From Paracentrotus lividus (Eukaryota; Echinodermata; Echinoidea; Camarodonta; Echinidae): DNA of 64,000 bases. The notes under the pieces were generated by a model. The model had not been told where the DNA came from. It was given only the letters and a program-made list of their open reading frames with translations, and ran no database searches. How positions within the stretch are numbered: position 1 is the stretch's first letter; each line of letters begins with the position of its first letter. Shown here piece by piece: positions 25,801-34,437 of the stretch. The position numbers and the translations under genes are program-made. The stretch lies in the NCBI GenBank assembly GCA_940671915.1, contig CALNVZ010003426.1:29531262-29595261 (forward strand), in the 5' to 3' direction.

Positions 25801-28777
25801 CAAAATAAAACCTCGAGCAAATGTCATCCTACCTTATGTAGACATTTGAACATTTATTAATCAGTTTCTTTGATTGTGTTCAATTTTATTTCTTGTATTA
25901 GTAACTAGATCTCTATCACATCCTTGATATATATTTCTGTTTTGACTTGCAGGAAGGCTATCTTGATGGGAAGACTGAGTTTGGTGCGGATCAGATAGAG
26001 ACAGCTATCAGCAGCGTGTTGTATGAGATCATAGAGAGAGAAGAGACAGTTGCATCTACATCTAGTGAATCCATGCTCAATTACCTTAGAAAGGTCGACC
26101 AACAGTACAATAGGTAACTCACTCTGATCGAACCCAGGTTCGAATCACATCGGTCCCAGACGCAAATAAAATCTCATTGATACAAGTCTGTCAAACTCCA
26201 ATCAACCAACCAACCTGTAGTAGCTACTAATCTCATCTAATCAGGGGATTGTGTAGAGCTGAAATGCTTAGTTGCGCAATTGAAGAAGTTTTTGAGACTG
26301 GAAATCACTACAGTCAACTCTCGTTATAACGAGCACTGATACAAAATATCTTTGTTATGTGAGAATTCTCCCGTTCCCAAATTTAAAACAGTAATGCATA
26401 AACCTATCTGATTATTGGCTTTATTAAAATTTAGTAGGTGAAATAAGAGTTTTTCAATCCATGAACCAGCATTTACAGATGATAAGTAATGGGAGATATA
26501 GGCTATTTCCAACAGGTATATCTGAGCTGAATTTTGACATCAGATATCAACAGCATACATGTCGGTCTAGAAATGCATCACATAATGGAAAATGTAAAAT
26601 CATTTCTTTTGATTCAAACACAAATCAGGAAATTTTTTACAGTTCTGTATACTATATAAGTGGTTATTTTCGGGGTGACTTTATTTTCGCGAGTGGGTCA
26701 TTGCAAAAATTTCCACGTCAGTACAAGGCTATTTATAGTAATTCAGTCATCACCAAAATCGCGAAACTTTGCTCTCACCAATTTCCCCAACTAGTTGCGA
26801 ATCGCGAAAATATATGTAGGCGAAAATATTGGCATATACAGTTGTAAATGTATCTCTTAATTTAATACAACTAAAAATGTCTTTCATTATTTATTAGGAA
26901 CCTCCTCCTGAGTATCTCTAAGGTGACAGTAGACGATCTGAAACGAGTTGGAGAGAGGTTCTTCAGGCCACTCTTTGACACCACCAAATCAAAGTGTGCA
27001 CTTTGTTGTCAATCATCAAAGGTGGATGAAATCAAAGAAGCATTCAAAGGGTAAGAAAGTCTTTCTTAAAATCAGCAGAATATCTATATTAAAGATAAGC
27101 ATGAACTCTGTTCAGTGCACAAACTGAAAAGGTGCAATGAAGATGGGGTAAAAAGCCTGAAAATACGAATCAATCGAACAACTTAGTGAAACTTTGGATA
27201 TATTGTGTATGTGTTATGTTAGGTTTATAAAGGTCTAGCATCTAAATGCTGTCCTTCATGTATTACCAGGAATGTGAGTGTCTGCACACCAATCTCACAA
27301 ATGTTCTCTTCTTTTTTTCTACTCTCCATAATCTTTAGGTGTTCCTACCTTTTTGAATAAGTGTCCTTCCATGTGTTATATTTGTCCCGTGGACTCAAAA
27401 CCACCAATAAACCGAACCACCGGAATTCATATTTTGGTGTTGTGTGCAGATTATAGAGTCCAAGGTTTCCAATGATATCAAACACTTTGATACTTATAAT
27501 TTACCTTAGTACAACCAATTTAGATGATATGTTAGAAGAGTTATGAATGCTACCCTATGCATAAAAAAAAACTGTGCTTCTACCATTTGCTTTGTTGTTC
27601 TATTTGGACTTATTTGTGGTTTTGAGGCGGTGGGTATCCTACATGTAGGAATGTTTGCAACATAAGCAGTGGTGAAATGCTATCACTTTGCTCCTTGAGA
27701 ATGGGCCTCCTGAAATTGTTTTAAAGGAGGAGTCCGAGCTGAAATGAAAAAGTTTTGTAAAATAAGTAAAATTCATCAAGCATAACACAGAAAATTTCAT
27801 CAAAATCGGATGAAAAATAACAAAGTTATGCATTTTTTTAGGTCTTGATTTTTTTTGTAAAACAGTTCTTGGCAATTGTCTCATTGTCTCATTTGAACAT
27901 TTGAATATTCAAATGAGCAAACTGATGATGTCACAGTCCCCCTACTTCTTGTGTATTTTATTATATGAAATCCTATTTATCTCATTTTTTCATATATTGC
28001 ATATACAGAAAATCTGTCCCTCATACTGAAATAAGTAAAAGCACTTGTGACCTTGGACATTCCACAAGGATTAATCCGTGTTTTTATGTCCTTGGGGCAG
28101 AAAATCTTGATAATGGGTATTTCGTACAATAAAATACAAAGAAAGTAGGGGGACTGAGACATCATCAGTTTGCCAATTTGAAGAAGTGTTTCCTAAAAAT
28201 TCAAAACCTAAGAAAATTCATAACTTTGCTATTTCTTATCCGATTTTTATGAAATTTTCAGTGTTGTGTTTTTTCAATTTTACTTTATTTTTCTTATAAT
28301 GCAAACTCCAGCCCGGATGAGTCCTTTAAGACCCTCAGAAGACTGATGAGCTGGTGTCATGTATTGAAAATCTGTTATGTCTAGAATTGTTTAAATTTTA
28401 GAAGTTTTCAAATTTGGTGGGGGGGGGGAGGGAAATCTTTAATATATTTTGATTTTTTTTTTTACATGATGTATGTCATAACAACAATTGGTGACAGTTG
28501 AGCTCTGGATCCACATCATGATCATTCACTCAATACCAGAAAAGTACAGTCCATTCCGATTGGAAGAAACATTCATACAAAAAGTTTTGGTTGTAACAAG
28601 GCAATTCTCTTGGTCACAATTCTATATGTGCTCCTACAATAACAAGATTTTGTTATAAATTTTTTTTGTTTGGTCCTGTCCACTGTCTACAATTTTCATC
28701 ATCATTCCCCTTTTTTTCAATCCAGGTTTGATCGAGAGCTCACAGTGATGGCTTCACTAGAAGAAGGTCTGAAATAA
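2036..28777 (+). CDS. M16-family zinc metallopeptidase (C05D11.1-like), 21 coding exons
   Basis: Exons: 2036-2177, 9952-10034, 10544-10702, 11360-11515, 12076-12252, 13762-13902, 14311-14513, 15059-15236, 15835-15945, 16400-16543, 17298-17474, 17839-17941, 20918-21048, 21455-21632, 22121-22204, 23152-23303, 24203-24389, 25165-25308, 25953-26113, 26898-27050, 28726-28777. Phases join cleanly except around exon 14. About 1,004 residues, the usual length for this family. The inverted zinc motif HTLEH gives ligands H59 and H63 with catalytic E62; E152 in YCEMQG is the likely third ligand. SETGG-MANLR and YHRDFYRPDNL follow as in presequence proteases. A charged helical linker (about 451-498) joins the two halves, and RGLGFAY near residue 843 matches the C-terminal substrate-binding Arg/Tyr motif. 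Start: adenine at -3, guanine at +4, in-frame TAG upstream at 2012-2014. No targeting peptide is obvious. Family membership is firm; substrate and cell location are unknown. Confidence 0.93.
3053..3437. mobile_element. 385 bp TIR element with TTA target duplication (Harbinger-like MITE)
   Basis: The first ~30 bases (GGCC, a run of A, TTGTTTGGTTGTCC) are repeated in inverted orientation at 3409-3437. Both ends are flanked by TTA (3050-3052 and 3438-3440), the target duplication typical of PIF/Harbinger transposons. Internally it has two GGTCGGTCGGTCG blocks in the same orientation and an A-run of ~43 bases. No coding capacity. Confidence 0.65.
4080..4577. mobile_element. ~500 bp TTAA-flanked foldback element
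   Basis: Arms of roughly 160 bases start AGGGGAAGTTCACCCTGGAA on the left and end with its complement on the right, continuing through a shared GACGTCACGTGCGAGCAGCTC-like block. TTAA stands on both sides (4076-4079, 4578-4581), as for piggyBac-type insertions. Open frames inside are consequences of the repeat, not genes. Confidence 0.75.
4931..4965 (+). repeat. 35-base inverted repeat, left copy
   Basis: TCACTTACACTTATGCATGG followed by 15 more bases is exactly complementary to 8643-8677. Both copies lie in intron 1 of the metallopeptidase, about 3.7 kb apart. Confidence 0.85.
5219..5802. mobile_element. ~580 bp TIR element with internal (CCGT)n array
   Basis: Ends are TTATGCCTCCGCCA on the left and TGGCGGAGGCATAA on the right. 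Near the left end is an array of about eight CCGT units (5268-5300), then CGATATCTCAAGAACCACTTG and several AAGGTCAAGGTCA-like stretches. This layout recurs in many marine invertebrate genomes. A separate 12-base-arm palindrome around ACGAGGTCGATA lies just outside at 5146-5175. Confidence 0.65.
6480..7140 (+). repeat. ~660 bp pyrimidine tract in metallopeptidase intron 1
   Basis: Nearly pure T/C on the plus strand (purines are rare), with (CT)n and (T)n subtracts and CTTCTTCTTCTT at the end. Long open frames here encode only Ser/Phe/Leu and are low-complexity artefacts. Confidence 0.95.
7668..8060. repeat. Homopolymer-rich tract (poly-T, poly-A, poly-G/C)
   Basis: Contains a T-run of more than 30 bases at about 7792-7826, A-runs, and C/G runs. 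No coding content. Assembly accuracy here is doubtful. Confidence 0.9.
8071..8244. mobile_element. ~174 bp hairpin element with a CTTCGCGC loop
   Basis: Arms of about 50 bases (ACAGATATTGACTTAAGGGG ... TTTGGACTGCC) at 8074-8122 and 8194-8241 are inverted copies with few mismatches. The middle has a second, shorter inversion (TATTTTCC / GGAAAATA) around GGCTTCGCGCTTCTGG. Noncoding. Confidence 0.7.
8643..8677 (-). repeat. 35-base inverted repeat, right copy
   Basis: TCAATTATGAATTGACCATG followed by 15 more bases, the exact reverse complement of 4931-4965. The part TCAATT.ATG.AATTGA is itself nearly palindromic. Confidence 0.85.
9148..9685. mobile_element. ~540 bp mariner-type foldback MITE
   Basis: Left end TAGTGCGTCC..AAAAGTGAACCC and right end (complement) CAGTGCATCCCAC..AAAGTAAACCC are inverted copies, each next to TA. 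Similarity continues inward for ~150 bases (GAGTAACTCAT on the left, ATGAGTTACTC on the right). TA flanks and CAGTG ends suit Tc1/mariner. No transposase. Confidence 0.65.
9952..10034 (+). CDS. Metallopeptidase exon 2, carrying the zinc-binding HxxEH motif
   Basis: Exon 2 of the M16 gene, 27 codons plus the two bases that complete the codon split after exon 1. It reads ATEAHDDDGLPHTLEHLIFL and onward; the HTLEH codons are at 9984-9998. Acceptor CAG at 9949-9951 and donor GTGAGT at 10035 are strong. HxxEH is the inverted zinc motif that defines M16 peptidases: both histidines bind the metal and the glutamate is the general base. All three are present, so catalytic competence is expected if the rest of the protein is made. 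Confidence 0.95.
10745..10880 (-). mobile_element. tRNA-derived SINE fragment
   Basis: On the minus strand GGTTCGAATCCCAGTCACGT is a good RNA polymerase III B box, followed by CTTTTGGACGGCGACGTC, a body sequence typical of tRNA-derived SINEs in marine animals. The 5' head is poorly preserved. It lies in intron 3 of the metallopeptidase, antisense to it. Confidence 0.5.
13762..13902 (+). CDS. Metallopeptidase exon 6, with a duplicated 5' splice site
   Basis: 47 codons, phase 0 at both ends, from GELPPYVRPWQTPVPP to WRGPEAQ. The canonical donor is GTGAGT at 13903. The last bases of the exon together with the donor are repeated 33 bases downstream, so a second identical donor stands at 13936. 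Use of that donor would insert 11 in-frame residues (VSDRYRGPEAQ). Two longer, decayed copies of the same exon follow in the intron. Confidence 0.9.
13971..14078 (+). pseudogene. Decayed copy 2 of metallopeptidase exon 6
   Basis: Repeats the 3' two thirds of exon 6 at an offset of 163 bases. It reads LTEKEIETMPYPSDDEANRM, then VCLAWRGP, then TAG in place of the glutamate codon, followed by GCACAG and a preserved GTGAGT. There is no acceptor AG directly upstream, so it is unlikely to be spliced in. Confidence 0.85.
14101..14165 (+). pseudogene. Decayed copy 3 of metallopeptidase exon 6
   Basis: A third, shorter copy about 134 bases after copy 2. It keeps the stretch around ETMPYPS and DDEAK with several substitutions (GTGATGGAGACC, TCTAATGATGAAGCC) and stops before the donor. 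The upstream intron sequence (TCTTTTCACA) repeats too, so the duplicated unit includes intron DNA. Confidence 0.8.
15264..15622. mobile_element. TTGGTC-family foldback, copy 1
   Basis: Starts TAAATTGCCATTTGGTCAAC. The left half repeats plus-strand TTGGTCTAAT-like words (TTTGGTCTCA, TTTTGGTCGA, CTTGGTCC); the right half carries the complement (TAGACCAAG, GAGACCAAG, TTAGACCAG, TTGACCAAG). It begins 28 bases after the donor of exon 8 of the metallopeptidase. Confidence 0.6.
18392..20235 (-). pseudogene. Antisense relic of a multi-copy invertebrate gene family (SHEEADT/GCDTVS protein)
   Basis: Translating the minus strand of this intron gives, in order: FGEYATTTFGPYI..RLDIFWHVYIP (about 20120-20010), LAPCSHQEADTHM (about 19700-19660), DELWMALSTGSNF..IPVHQL (about 19140-19070), GCDTVSYFAGRGKKIAWEVW (about 19020-18955), YDRTS then NKARKQFFA (about 18840-18800), QAALQQH and SDWGWIKD (18650-18550), and a Cys-rich end NCKKGYTGQCKCTKAALKC (18480-18425). 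Stops and frame changes separate the blocks, and a LINE fragment interrupts it. From memory these motifs occur together in a large uncharacterised, mobile-element-like protein family of marine invertebrates. Function unknown; this copy is dead. Confidence 0.75.
19190..19625 (-). mobile_element. LINE 3'-end fragment inserted in the GCDTVS relic
   Basis: On the minus strand the stretch near 19622-19503 reads KNSLRYAGGIECNNQHSDL and then KFIDSFKRNYKKIHFS with a stop, resembling the extreme C-terminus of non-LTR reverse-transcriptase polyproteins (NSLRY..., then a ..FKR..K basic end). AT-rich 3' sequence follows to a T-run near 19200. It separates the SHQEADT and GCDTVS parts of the surrounding relic, so it inserted later. 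The family is not identified. Confidence 0.5.
20918..21048 (+). CDS. Metallopeptidase exon 13, ending at a probable GC donor
   Basis: Two bases complete the split alanine codon, then 43 codons run from VISHEDVISQLAADTLVTSS to FSQVASIILK. The sequence after the final AAG is GCAAGT, a perfect GC-AG type donor; no GT stands at this point. An alternative donor four bases on (GTCTTT at 21053) is weaker by consensus but ends in phase 1 and would keep exon 14 in frame. Which one is used cannot be settled from sequence alone. Confidence 0.75.
21455..21632 (+). CDS. Metallopeptidase exon 14, frame-disrupted as read here
   Basis: Acceptor ACAG ends at 21454 and donor GTTTGT starts at 21633. The family-like translation starts at 21457 (GGEKYAKGVQWLQEVFVQ, then VQFTADRI) but must change frame at 21536/21537, apparently a one-base loss, to continue as IVAQKMINDVA. 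A TGA then interrupts before ERYGRTLALTVLRDINIQK. The recovered segments match the order expected for this part of the protein. Either the assembly carries local errors, the allele is damaged, or splicing differs from the model (a GTACAA donor inside the exon at 21511 is possible). Confidence 0.6.
21674..21750 (+). pseudogene. Second, truncated copy of part of metallopeptidase exon 14
   Basis: Reads FTGDSIKIATQKITDDLAKL then NWDR, a clear paralogue of FTADRI..IVAQKMINDVA in exon 14, about 159 bases downstream. This copy is open across the region where exon 14 is broken, and is followed by GTTAGT. It lacks an obvious in-phase acceptor and the downstream GRTLALTVLRDIN segment, so it is probably a relic. 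An alternative exon cannot be excluded. Confidence 0.75.
23734..23806 (+). pseudogene. Decayed copy of the 5' part of metallopeptidase exon 17
   Basis: Aligns without gaps to the first 73 or so bases of the true exon at 24203: TEYYQLSYQLREKSLNN against SELRQLSYQLRDQTSSK. It has its own acceptor TTTTTTAG and a GTAAGT at 23807, but ends in phase 0 whereas the next exon needs phase 2, so inclusion would break the frame. The upstream pyrimidine tract is duplicated too. Confidence 0.75.
24926..25083 (+). mobile_element. tRNA-derived SINE, copy A
   Basis: Begins with the A-box-like GTTGGCTCAGTGGATAGACC and CGCCTCATAATCGGG. The body has ATACCAAAAGACG, GGTAGTTGCTGCTTCCCTG and GGGGATAGAGCAA, and the 3' part TTTCGGACAATAAACTTTGG precedes a T-run. 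The B box is deleted. It lies in intron 17 of the metallopeptidase, in sense orientation. Confidence 0.65.
27725..28325. mobile_element. ~600 bp TTAA-flanked foldback element, second family
   Basis: Almost the whole 600 bases fold back: AGGAGGAGTCCGAGCTG on the left pairs with CAGCCCGGATGAGTCCT on the right, then AAATCGGATGAAAAATA with TTATCCGATTTTTATG, then GATGATGTCACAGTCCCCCT with GGGGGACTGAGACATCATC. TTAA at 27721-27724 and 28326-28329. It lies in the last intron of the metallopeptidase. Confidence 0.7.
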
Positions 28778-29228
28778 TAGACTGGTTTCCATGGCAACAG
28801 GCTGAAGGTTATGCAGGTAACGTCATTAGCTAGTCAGAAAGAATTGTATATCTGTTGTCGATTGTATATTTTGCATCAAAACTGTGGTATTGACTATAAC
28901 AAAAATCCCTGATGCTTATTTATTTTTTTTATTTTTTCTCAATGGCCATTTTATTTTGAAATTCCATGAAAGAGAAATGGGTCCATGAATATATTACAGC
29001 ATAACCCAATACATGTAGATATTTCAAATTGATGACACCATGAAAAGAAAATAACTAAGACTAAAACAAATTTGTGTATAGCTAGTGACAATGAAGGGAT
29101 TAAATACATTAAAATGGTGAAAAGGAGGCAATAAACTATTACATTGTAAAAGTGTGGAAAAATTTCTGTCTTCTAATCGGTAATGAATAAAAACAATTAT
29201 GAGTTACTCTTTCGTGTAGATCAAGCAC

Positions 29229-29402
29229 AACTGTAATTAAAAAAATTGTAGTTTTTGCTATACTGTTTGGCATTCCAACAAGAAGGGGATAGAGCAACGT
29301 CATTCTTGCACTGCCTGGCAGCTGCCGGACCCATGAATAAGAGGCAAAAAAAATTTCCATTCACCTTTGTTTCGGACAATAAAATTTGGAGCATTTAAAT
29401 AC
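29229..29402 (+). mobile_element. tRNA-derived SINE, copy B (5' truncated)
   Basis: Shares with copy A the stretch CTGTTTGG.ATTCCAACAAG, GGGGATAGAGCAA, and the 3' end TTTCGGACAATAAAATTTGG then AGCATTT. Between them is an extra segment (GCACTGCCTGGCAGCTGCC) absent from copy A. It is downstream of the metallopeptidase stop codon, possibly in its 3' UTR. Confidence 0.6.
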
Positions 29403-31500
29403 CTATTTTAATTAACCCAACCAAATTCTACTTCATGCAAAAGAGCAAAAAATTAATAGATATGCAAGAACAATTTGGAATTTAAATTTTAAATCAAATT
29501 CACCAGAATAAGTTGGCAGGATGCAATGACCTTGCCTGACAAACATATTATTCATTAGCATTTCGTTTTTGGTTTTGTGGTTTTAAATATGAGCTTCCTT
29601 TTACAAAATATATCAATGATAGTAAATATATATTCAAACATGAGCTGCTCATTTGCCACAGGCATCCAGTGCGGTTCCATTTTGTAACAAGAAAAACTCT
29701 TTGCTCTGTTCTGCGCAATTTGAAAGTCTTCTTCCTCATCTATGTGTTGAATATGTCACAATTCTTGTTTTTAATGCACTGGAGAAATAAGTTATGGTCC
29801 CAGTTTTCTTTTTCCTAATGTTTCACTATGCAGCTCATATAACAATTGAATGCTGATGTTACATATGAAATAAGAAAGATATAGATATGTTTATAGTAAG
29901 GATAATAGATTGTTCCTTTAAAAAAAACGGGTAGGGAAGTGAAATCAAATCATTTTATGCTGGTTTTTTGACGTGTTTAAATTAGAATAATTTCTTTATT
30001 CGTACAGTGTGAATAATAAAATAATTATAAAGAAATATTTGTTTAACTCCAAGGTATCATGTTTTGTTCACTGTGATGTAAACTTACATGTAGCATATAT
30101 CGTGATTAATGTAAAACAGATGAATTCTAGAATTTATACATGTAGTAGTAAATGTATTTGTTGATTTTGTGTTTTAATGTGTTACTTAGTAACATGAATA
30201 ACCTTGATATTTTATTTACCTTGATTACTGATCTGATCCAAGTTTAAGCAGGGTCAATACATAAAATTAATCAGACATTTGATGCTAAATTATAAATGTT
30301 GCATGTTAGACAGAAATACTATTGATTCATTCAACATATATAGCCTCCTAACCCTAGATGACGTGAGTGATGTCTTTTGGACATGAATCTTTATTAGGAA
30401 AAGTGAATCGTTGAGAATACAGATTACTATTAACTGATAGTGCTTTAGAAATAATTAATTTCCTGTAGAGATAGTTATCATGTGAACATTTTGTTGATGC
30501 ATATTTGTGCTAGATTGCAACACTAATGATATGTTTATACTGATTCTATTTTGCATTGAAAGTATGAGTACATTTACTTATATAAGAGCCATCAGTCTTT
30601 CTTCAAGTGCCATTCTGTTTTCATATAATGTGTTCCTCGTAATTCCTGACAATCAAAATAAAAAACTATTACTTAGTGCAAGCTTTTCTTCATTGGGGAT
30701 TCCCGATTGAATGCCATTGTGAATATGACGTTTAACTGTTGTATGGATGTTCTACATGTATAACTTTTTTTTGGCAATTCCAAGAATATTGCCTTTCCTT
30801 TCTATGGTTTGCAAAATATCTTACATGTGTTGAGGGCTGAACACACTGGAAGATATGCGTTTCGCACGTTATTATATACTGTAAACGGATCAGTGCCACA
30901 TGGGTGGACTTATTCGGTCACACATTTCTAAAAATGCAATATATTCAGTGCATTCAGGATTATCAACGAGGATAAGAATTAGAAATACATGAGGAATGAA
31001 TAAAATTTCCTTTCATTCCCAGAAGAATGGTAGTCTCATGTTTTACTATGTTCCCTTCTAAATCTGCAATGATTTCAATGTCTAATTGTTTTTGTGTGCC
31101 TTGTATGTAATAAATGAATTTGTCCATTGAATTTACCTTTATAATGTTATGTCTTAATGCACAAAACTTGCATTTGTTATTGCTTATGGCCCTGTAATGC
31201 ATGACTGGCTGGGCCAACATACATTAAAGAATTGAACTATTGTTATCTGCTGTGCGGTTCTCACACTTGAATAGTACATTGCTTGATTACAGCCGTTGCA
31301 ACTGCCATTCATGTCATTTTGATTGAAGACTGTTTGATTGTATGCATAAAGTTTTCGGCCGCTTTGAGGGATAGCAACAAATCCTCAAAATCATTGAGCA
31401 TTCTCTAAGTGTGCGAGTTGCATAATGGATCTGTTTTGTATGTTTTCCTATCCGGCCATGCATGACAGATCCTTAAATCATCTGTAGATACATAGAATAG

Positions 31501-31690
31501 AAATATTTATATCCACAAAGGGCCAATAGTACTGACAGCAGGCACGAAACCAAAGGGGACATCCCCCCACACCCCTCCGCTAGCAATCCTGGGGAGCATT
31601 TCATGAAATCCTTTCATGAAACCCCCCCCCCCCCCTCCGGAACCTACACCAGCTGTATGTACTATCGGCCCATTGGGGTTATAAATATTT
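31501..31690. mobile_element. ~190 bp foldback element with C-rich loop
   Basis: AAATATTTATATCCACAAAG and GGCCAATAGTACTG on the left are inverted as AGTACTATCGGCCCATTGGG (approximately) and TTATAAATATTT on the right. The loop includes CATTTCATGAAATCCTTTC and a 14-base C-run. Confidence 0.6.
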
Positions 31691-32378
31691 CTCCATGTAC
31701 ATGTATTTGTACAGGTAAAACAAGTAAAACTAAGAAAAAAAACGATCAAGAACGAATACTTGTGAGTGTAAGTTTTATTATCTAAGTCTACAGTTAGATG
31801 CATGTGTTACAGACAAATGTGCGTTTGACACATATACATGTACGTACACATAAATTTTATAAAAAACCCGCATATAAATAAAAAATAAGATTTAATGGTA
31901 CATGTACATATCAATTGTAATGACTTTTAAATATAATATTGCACGTTAATGACGAAAAGAAATGAGAAAAGACTGCTTTTAAAAAATCAACCCGATAGGA
32001 TGTTACAAACTAAAAGAAATAAATCATCATTTCTTTCTTCACTTTGTTCCAACAAAGTATAAAATACGAATTATTCAATTTAAGTTCACTATTCTTCCAA
32101 GGTTTGCCTAAACGTCCAAGTGCTTGTAAAATATTACTTCAAACAATTCTGTTATATGTGTTTTAAAACTGATTTAGAACATGAAGACGGCTACACTTTG
32201 CGAACAAAATTTTATTGTATAATAATGTTAACTTTCCTCTGACTTCAATGAAGGTATATCTCAGTTCAAGTACAGTTCACTCCTGTTATAATGAGGTATT
32301 CTTATGTAGATACGTTTGAAAGGGGACCTGTAGACTTTCCTTGTTATAGGACTAACGTAATCTCCTTCTATTCGTTAA

Positions 32379-33378
32379 AGGGCAAGTCCAAGCTATTTTG
32401 CTCTGTAACAAACGGGACATTCAGAGCCAAAAATTGGACTTGTTTGAAAAATCTTAAATGAAATCTCAATCTTTGGTATATTCTTAAAAGTACTAAGAAT
32501 CTTCAACAAAACATGAAAAATTGTTGAAATAGCTCGATTCATAATTAATTTATGATCATTTATTCATTGGTAACAAACGGGACAACAGAAAAAAATGTGT
32601 GTTTTTTAAATTTTGACTTTGTTCACATATAACTCTGAATTTAAAAAGAAGATCTAAACTTGCATAGTCTTATCCTCTTAAACATGTAATAAACATTGTA
32701 AGGAATATTTTAACATTAATACAACTTCGAGTTTTCTGGCAAGGTCAAGTTTTAAAAATGTGTCAGGTAACACACGGGACAATTATTCCCTGTAATATTT
32801 TTCATTAAACAATTTTTGTAGCCAAGGCGTAGCAACATCTTTTGTTAAAAATTCTCTCTGATAAAACAAAAGAAACATAATACAAAACACAAATGTTAAA
32901 AACACTTGTGTTTCATTTCTAAACGTGGGAGGGTGGGTAATAAAAATGCATGATTTTACATCAGCTCAGTAACTTTTGTGAGACTATTTCTGAGACCTGA
33001 ATATTTTACGTCTAAAAAACAAATCTATGTGCTAGGTTCGTGATCTTTTTTTCACCAGAGTTAGCCGAGAAAATATAAAAACAGAAAATACATACTTTTT
33101 GGTTGTACTCCTATGACAAACCTCTTTTTTAAATGGTTGAAAATGGCATTTTTAATGCATTTATTATTTTTTCATGAATATGAATGAGCCTTATGACTTC
33201 ATATGACCTTGAAATTACTTTTTGACCTCATTTGCTGTAAGTTCATTTCATACCCTTTATGGTGATATATAACACATTATGTATACCTTTACAAACCCAC
33301 TGACACACTTGACACAAAAATGGTCAAGAAGTCGAAAAAAAATCACCACCTTGAGAACAAATAGTGTGGACTTGCCCT
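32379..33378. mobile_element. 1.0 kb TIR element with three internal CGGGACA words
   Basis: Perfect 12-base terminal inverted repeat AGGGCAAGTCCA / TGGACTTGCCCT. The interior repeats GTAACAAACGGGACA near 32405 and 32569 and as GTAACACACGGGACA near 32766. No reading frame of note. Target duplication is unclear: TTAA on the left, ATAATT on the right. Confidence 0.6.
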
Positions 33379-33452
33379 ATAATTGGGAGTGAACGCTTCT
33401 TAAATAATCAAACTATTTTTACACTGAACATTGTAAATAGTACTCAGTGGCA

Positions 33453-33553
33453 TACCTAGCCTGATTAGACACAATGAAAACGGGGGGCGCACTATTATGT
33501 ACAAACAATAGTGCCCCCCCCCCTGTTTTCATTGTGTCTAATCAGGCTAGGTA
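33453..33553. repeat. Near-perfect 101 bp palindrome
   Basis: Left arm TACCTAGCCTGATTAGACAC and onward through AATGAAAACGGGGGG and CACTATT; right arm is its complement ending GTCTAATCAGGCTAGGTA. The loop is about 10 bases (ATGTACAAAC). Mismatches lie mainly in the length of the C/G run. It lies between the two genes. Confidence 0.85.
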
Positions 33554-34184
33554 CGCGAGTGTTACTGGTTCTAATCGTGGGCACAGTGCTAATGGCGCAG
33601 TCACATTTTCCTGTACGATGAGCGCATGACGATTAAACAAACAAAAACCAGTAATTTCTTTTTGTATTTTTATTTGAACTCTCTTTACCCAGGTTATGCA
33701 CACAGCAATGTCCCAAATGCAGACCTGAGTTGTGCCTTTTAATGCAATTTTATATTCCTTTTTTTTAAGTCTAGTATAATCACCACTTCATGAACAATTT
33801 TAGATTTTATTGTACTTTCAGCCTGTTTCTCTCCAATTGAAACACTGTTGCCAGAAGTAAGCCTTCATATTGCGGTGTATAGAAAAAAGAGAAAATATGA
33901 AACAACATTAACATCATTTAGTTATGTACAGCAATTACGAAATATGATTTTCCCCTAATCGTTGTAGGCACAATATCATTTGGATGTCAACATCAATGTA
34001 CTTCATTAAAATATGTAAATAACTATGTCATAAATACTGAGCAATTGATGTAAACACTACAAAACATTCATTACAAGAACTATTTACTCATCATCAGACA
34101 ACGTAGTAATATGTACATGGGCCGTGCAAATTATTATTAAAGTATTCGGTCATACATAGTCACACTGATGGGAGTGATATGGGA

Positions 34185-34437
34185 GTAAATTGCCACTTGG
34201 TCGAAACCCATTCTGACTAATGTCCATTTGGGCTCGTCCCATATAGTTTCATTTAATTTCGCCTGAAACCGTCTAATGGATAACTTTTGGTCTATGTCTC
34301 ACACCCATAAGTTCCACTTGGTCTTACACCCCAAACTGGTAGGCCAATATGTAATAGACCAAATATTCATTTGGGAATGAGATGAAAATGCAATTAGACA
34401 ATTTTTTTATAAGACGAAATGACAATAAGACCATCAA
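34185..34437. mobile_element. TTGGTC-family foldback, copy 2
   Basis: Starts TAAATTGCCACTTGGTCGA, nearly identical to copy 1's left end, with TTGGTC words first and AATAGACCAAAT, ATTAGACAAT, AATAAGACCA later. It lies between the two genes. Confidence 0.6.
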
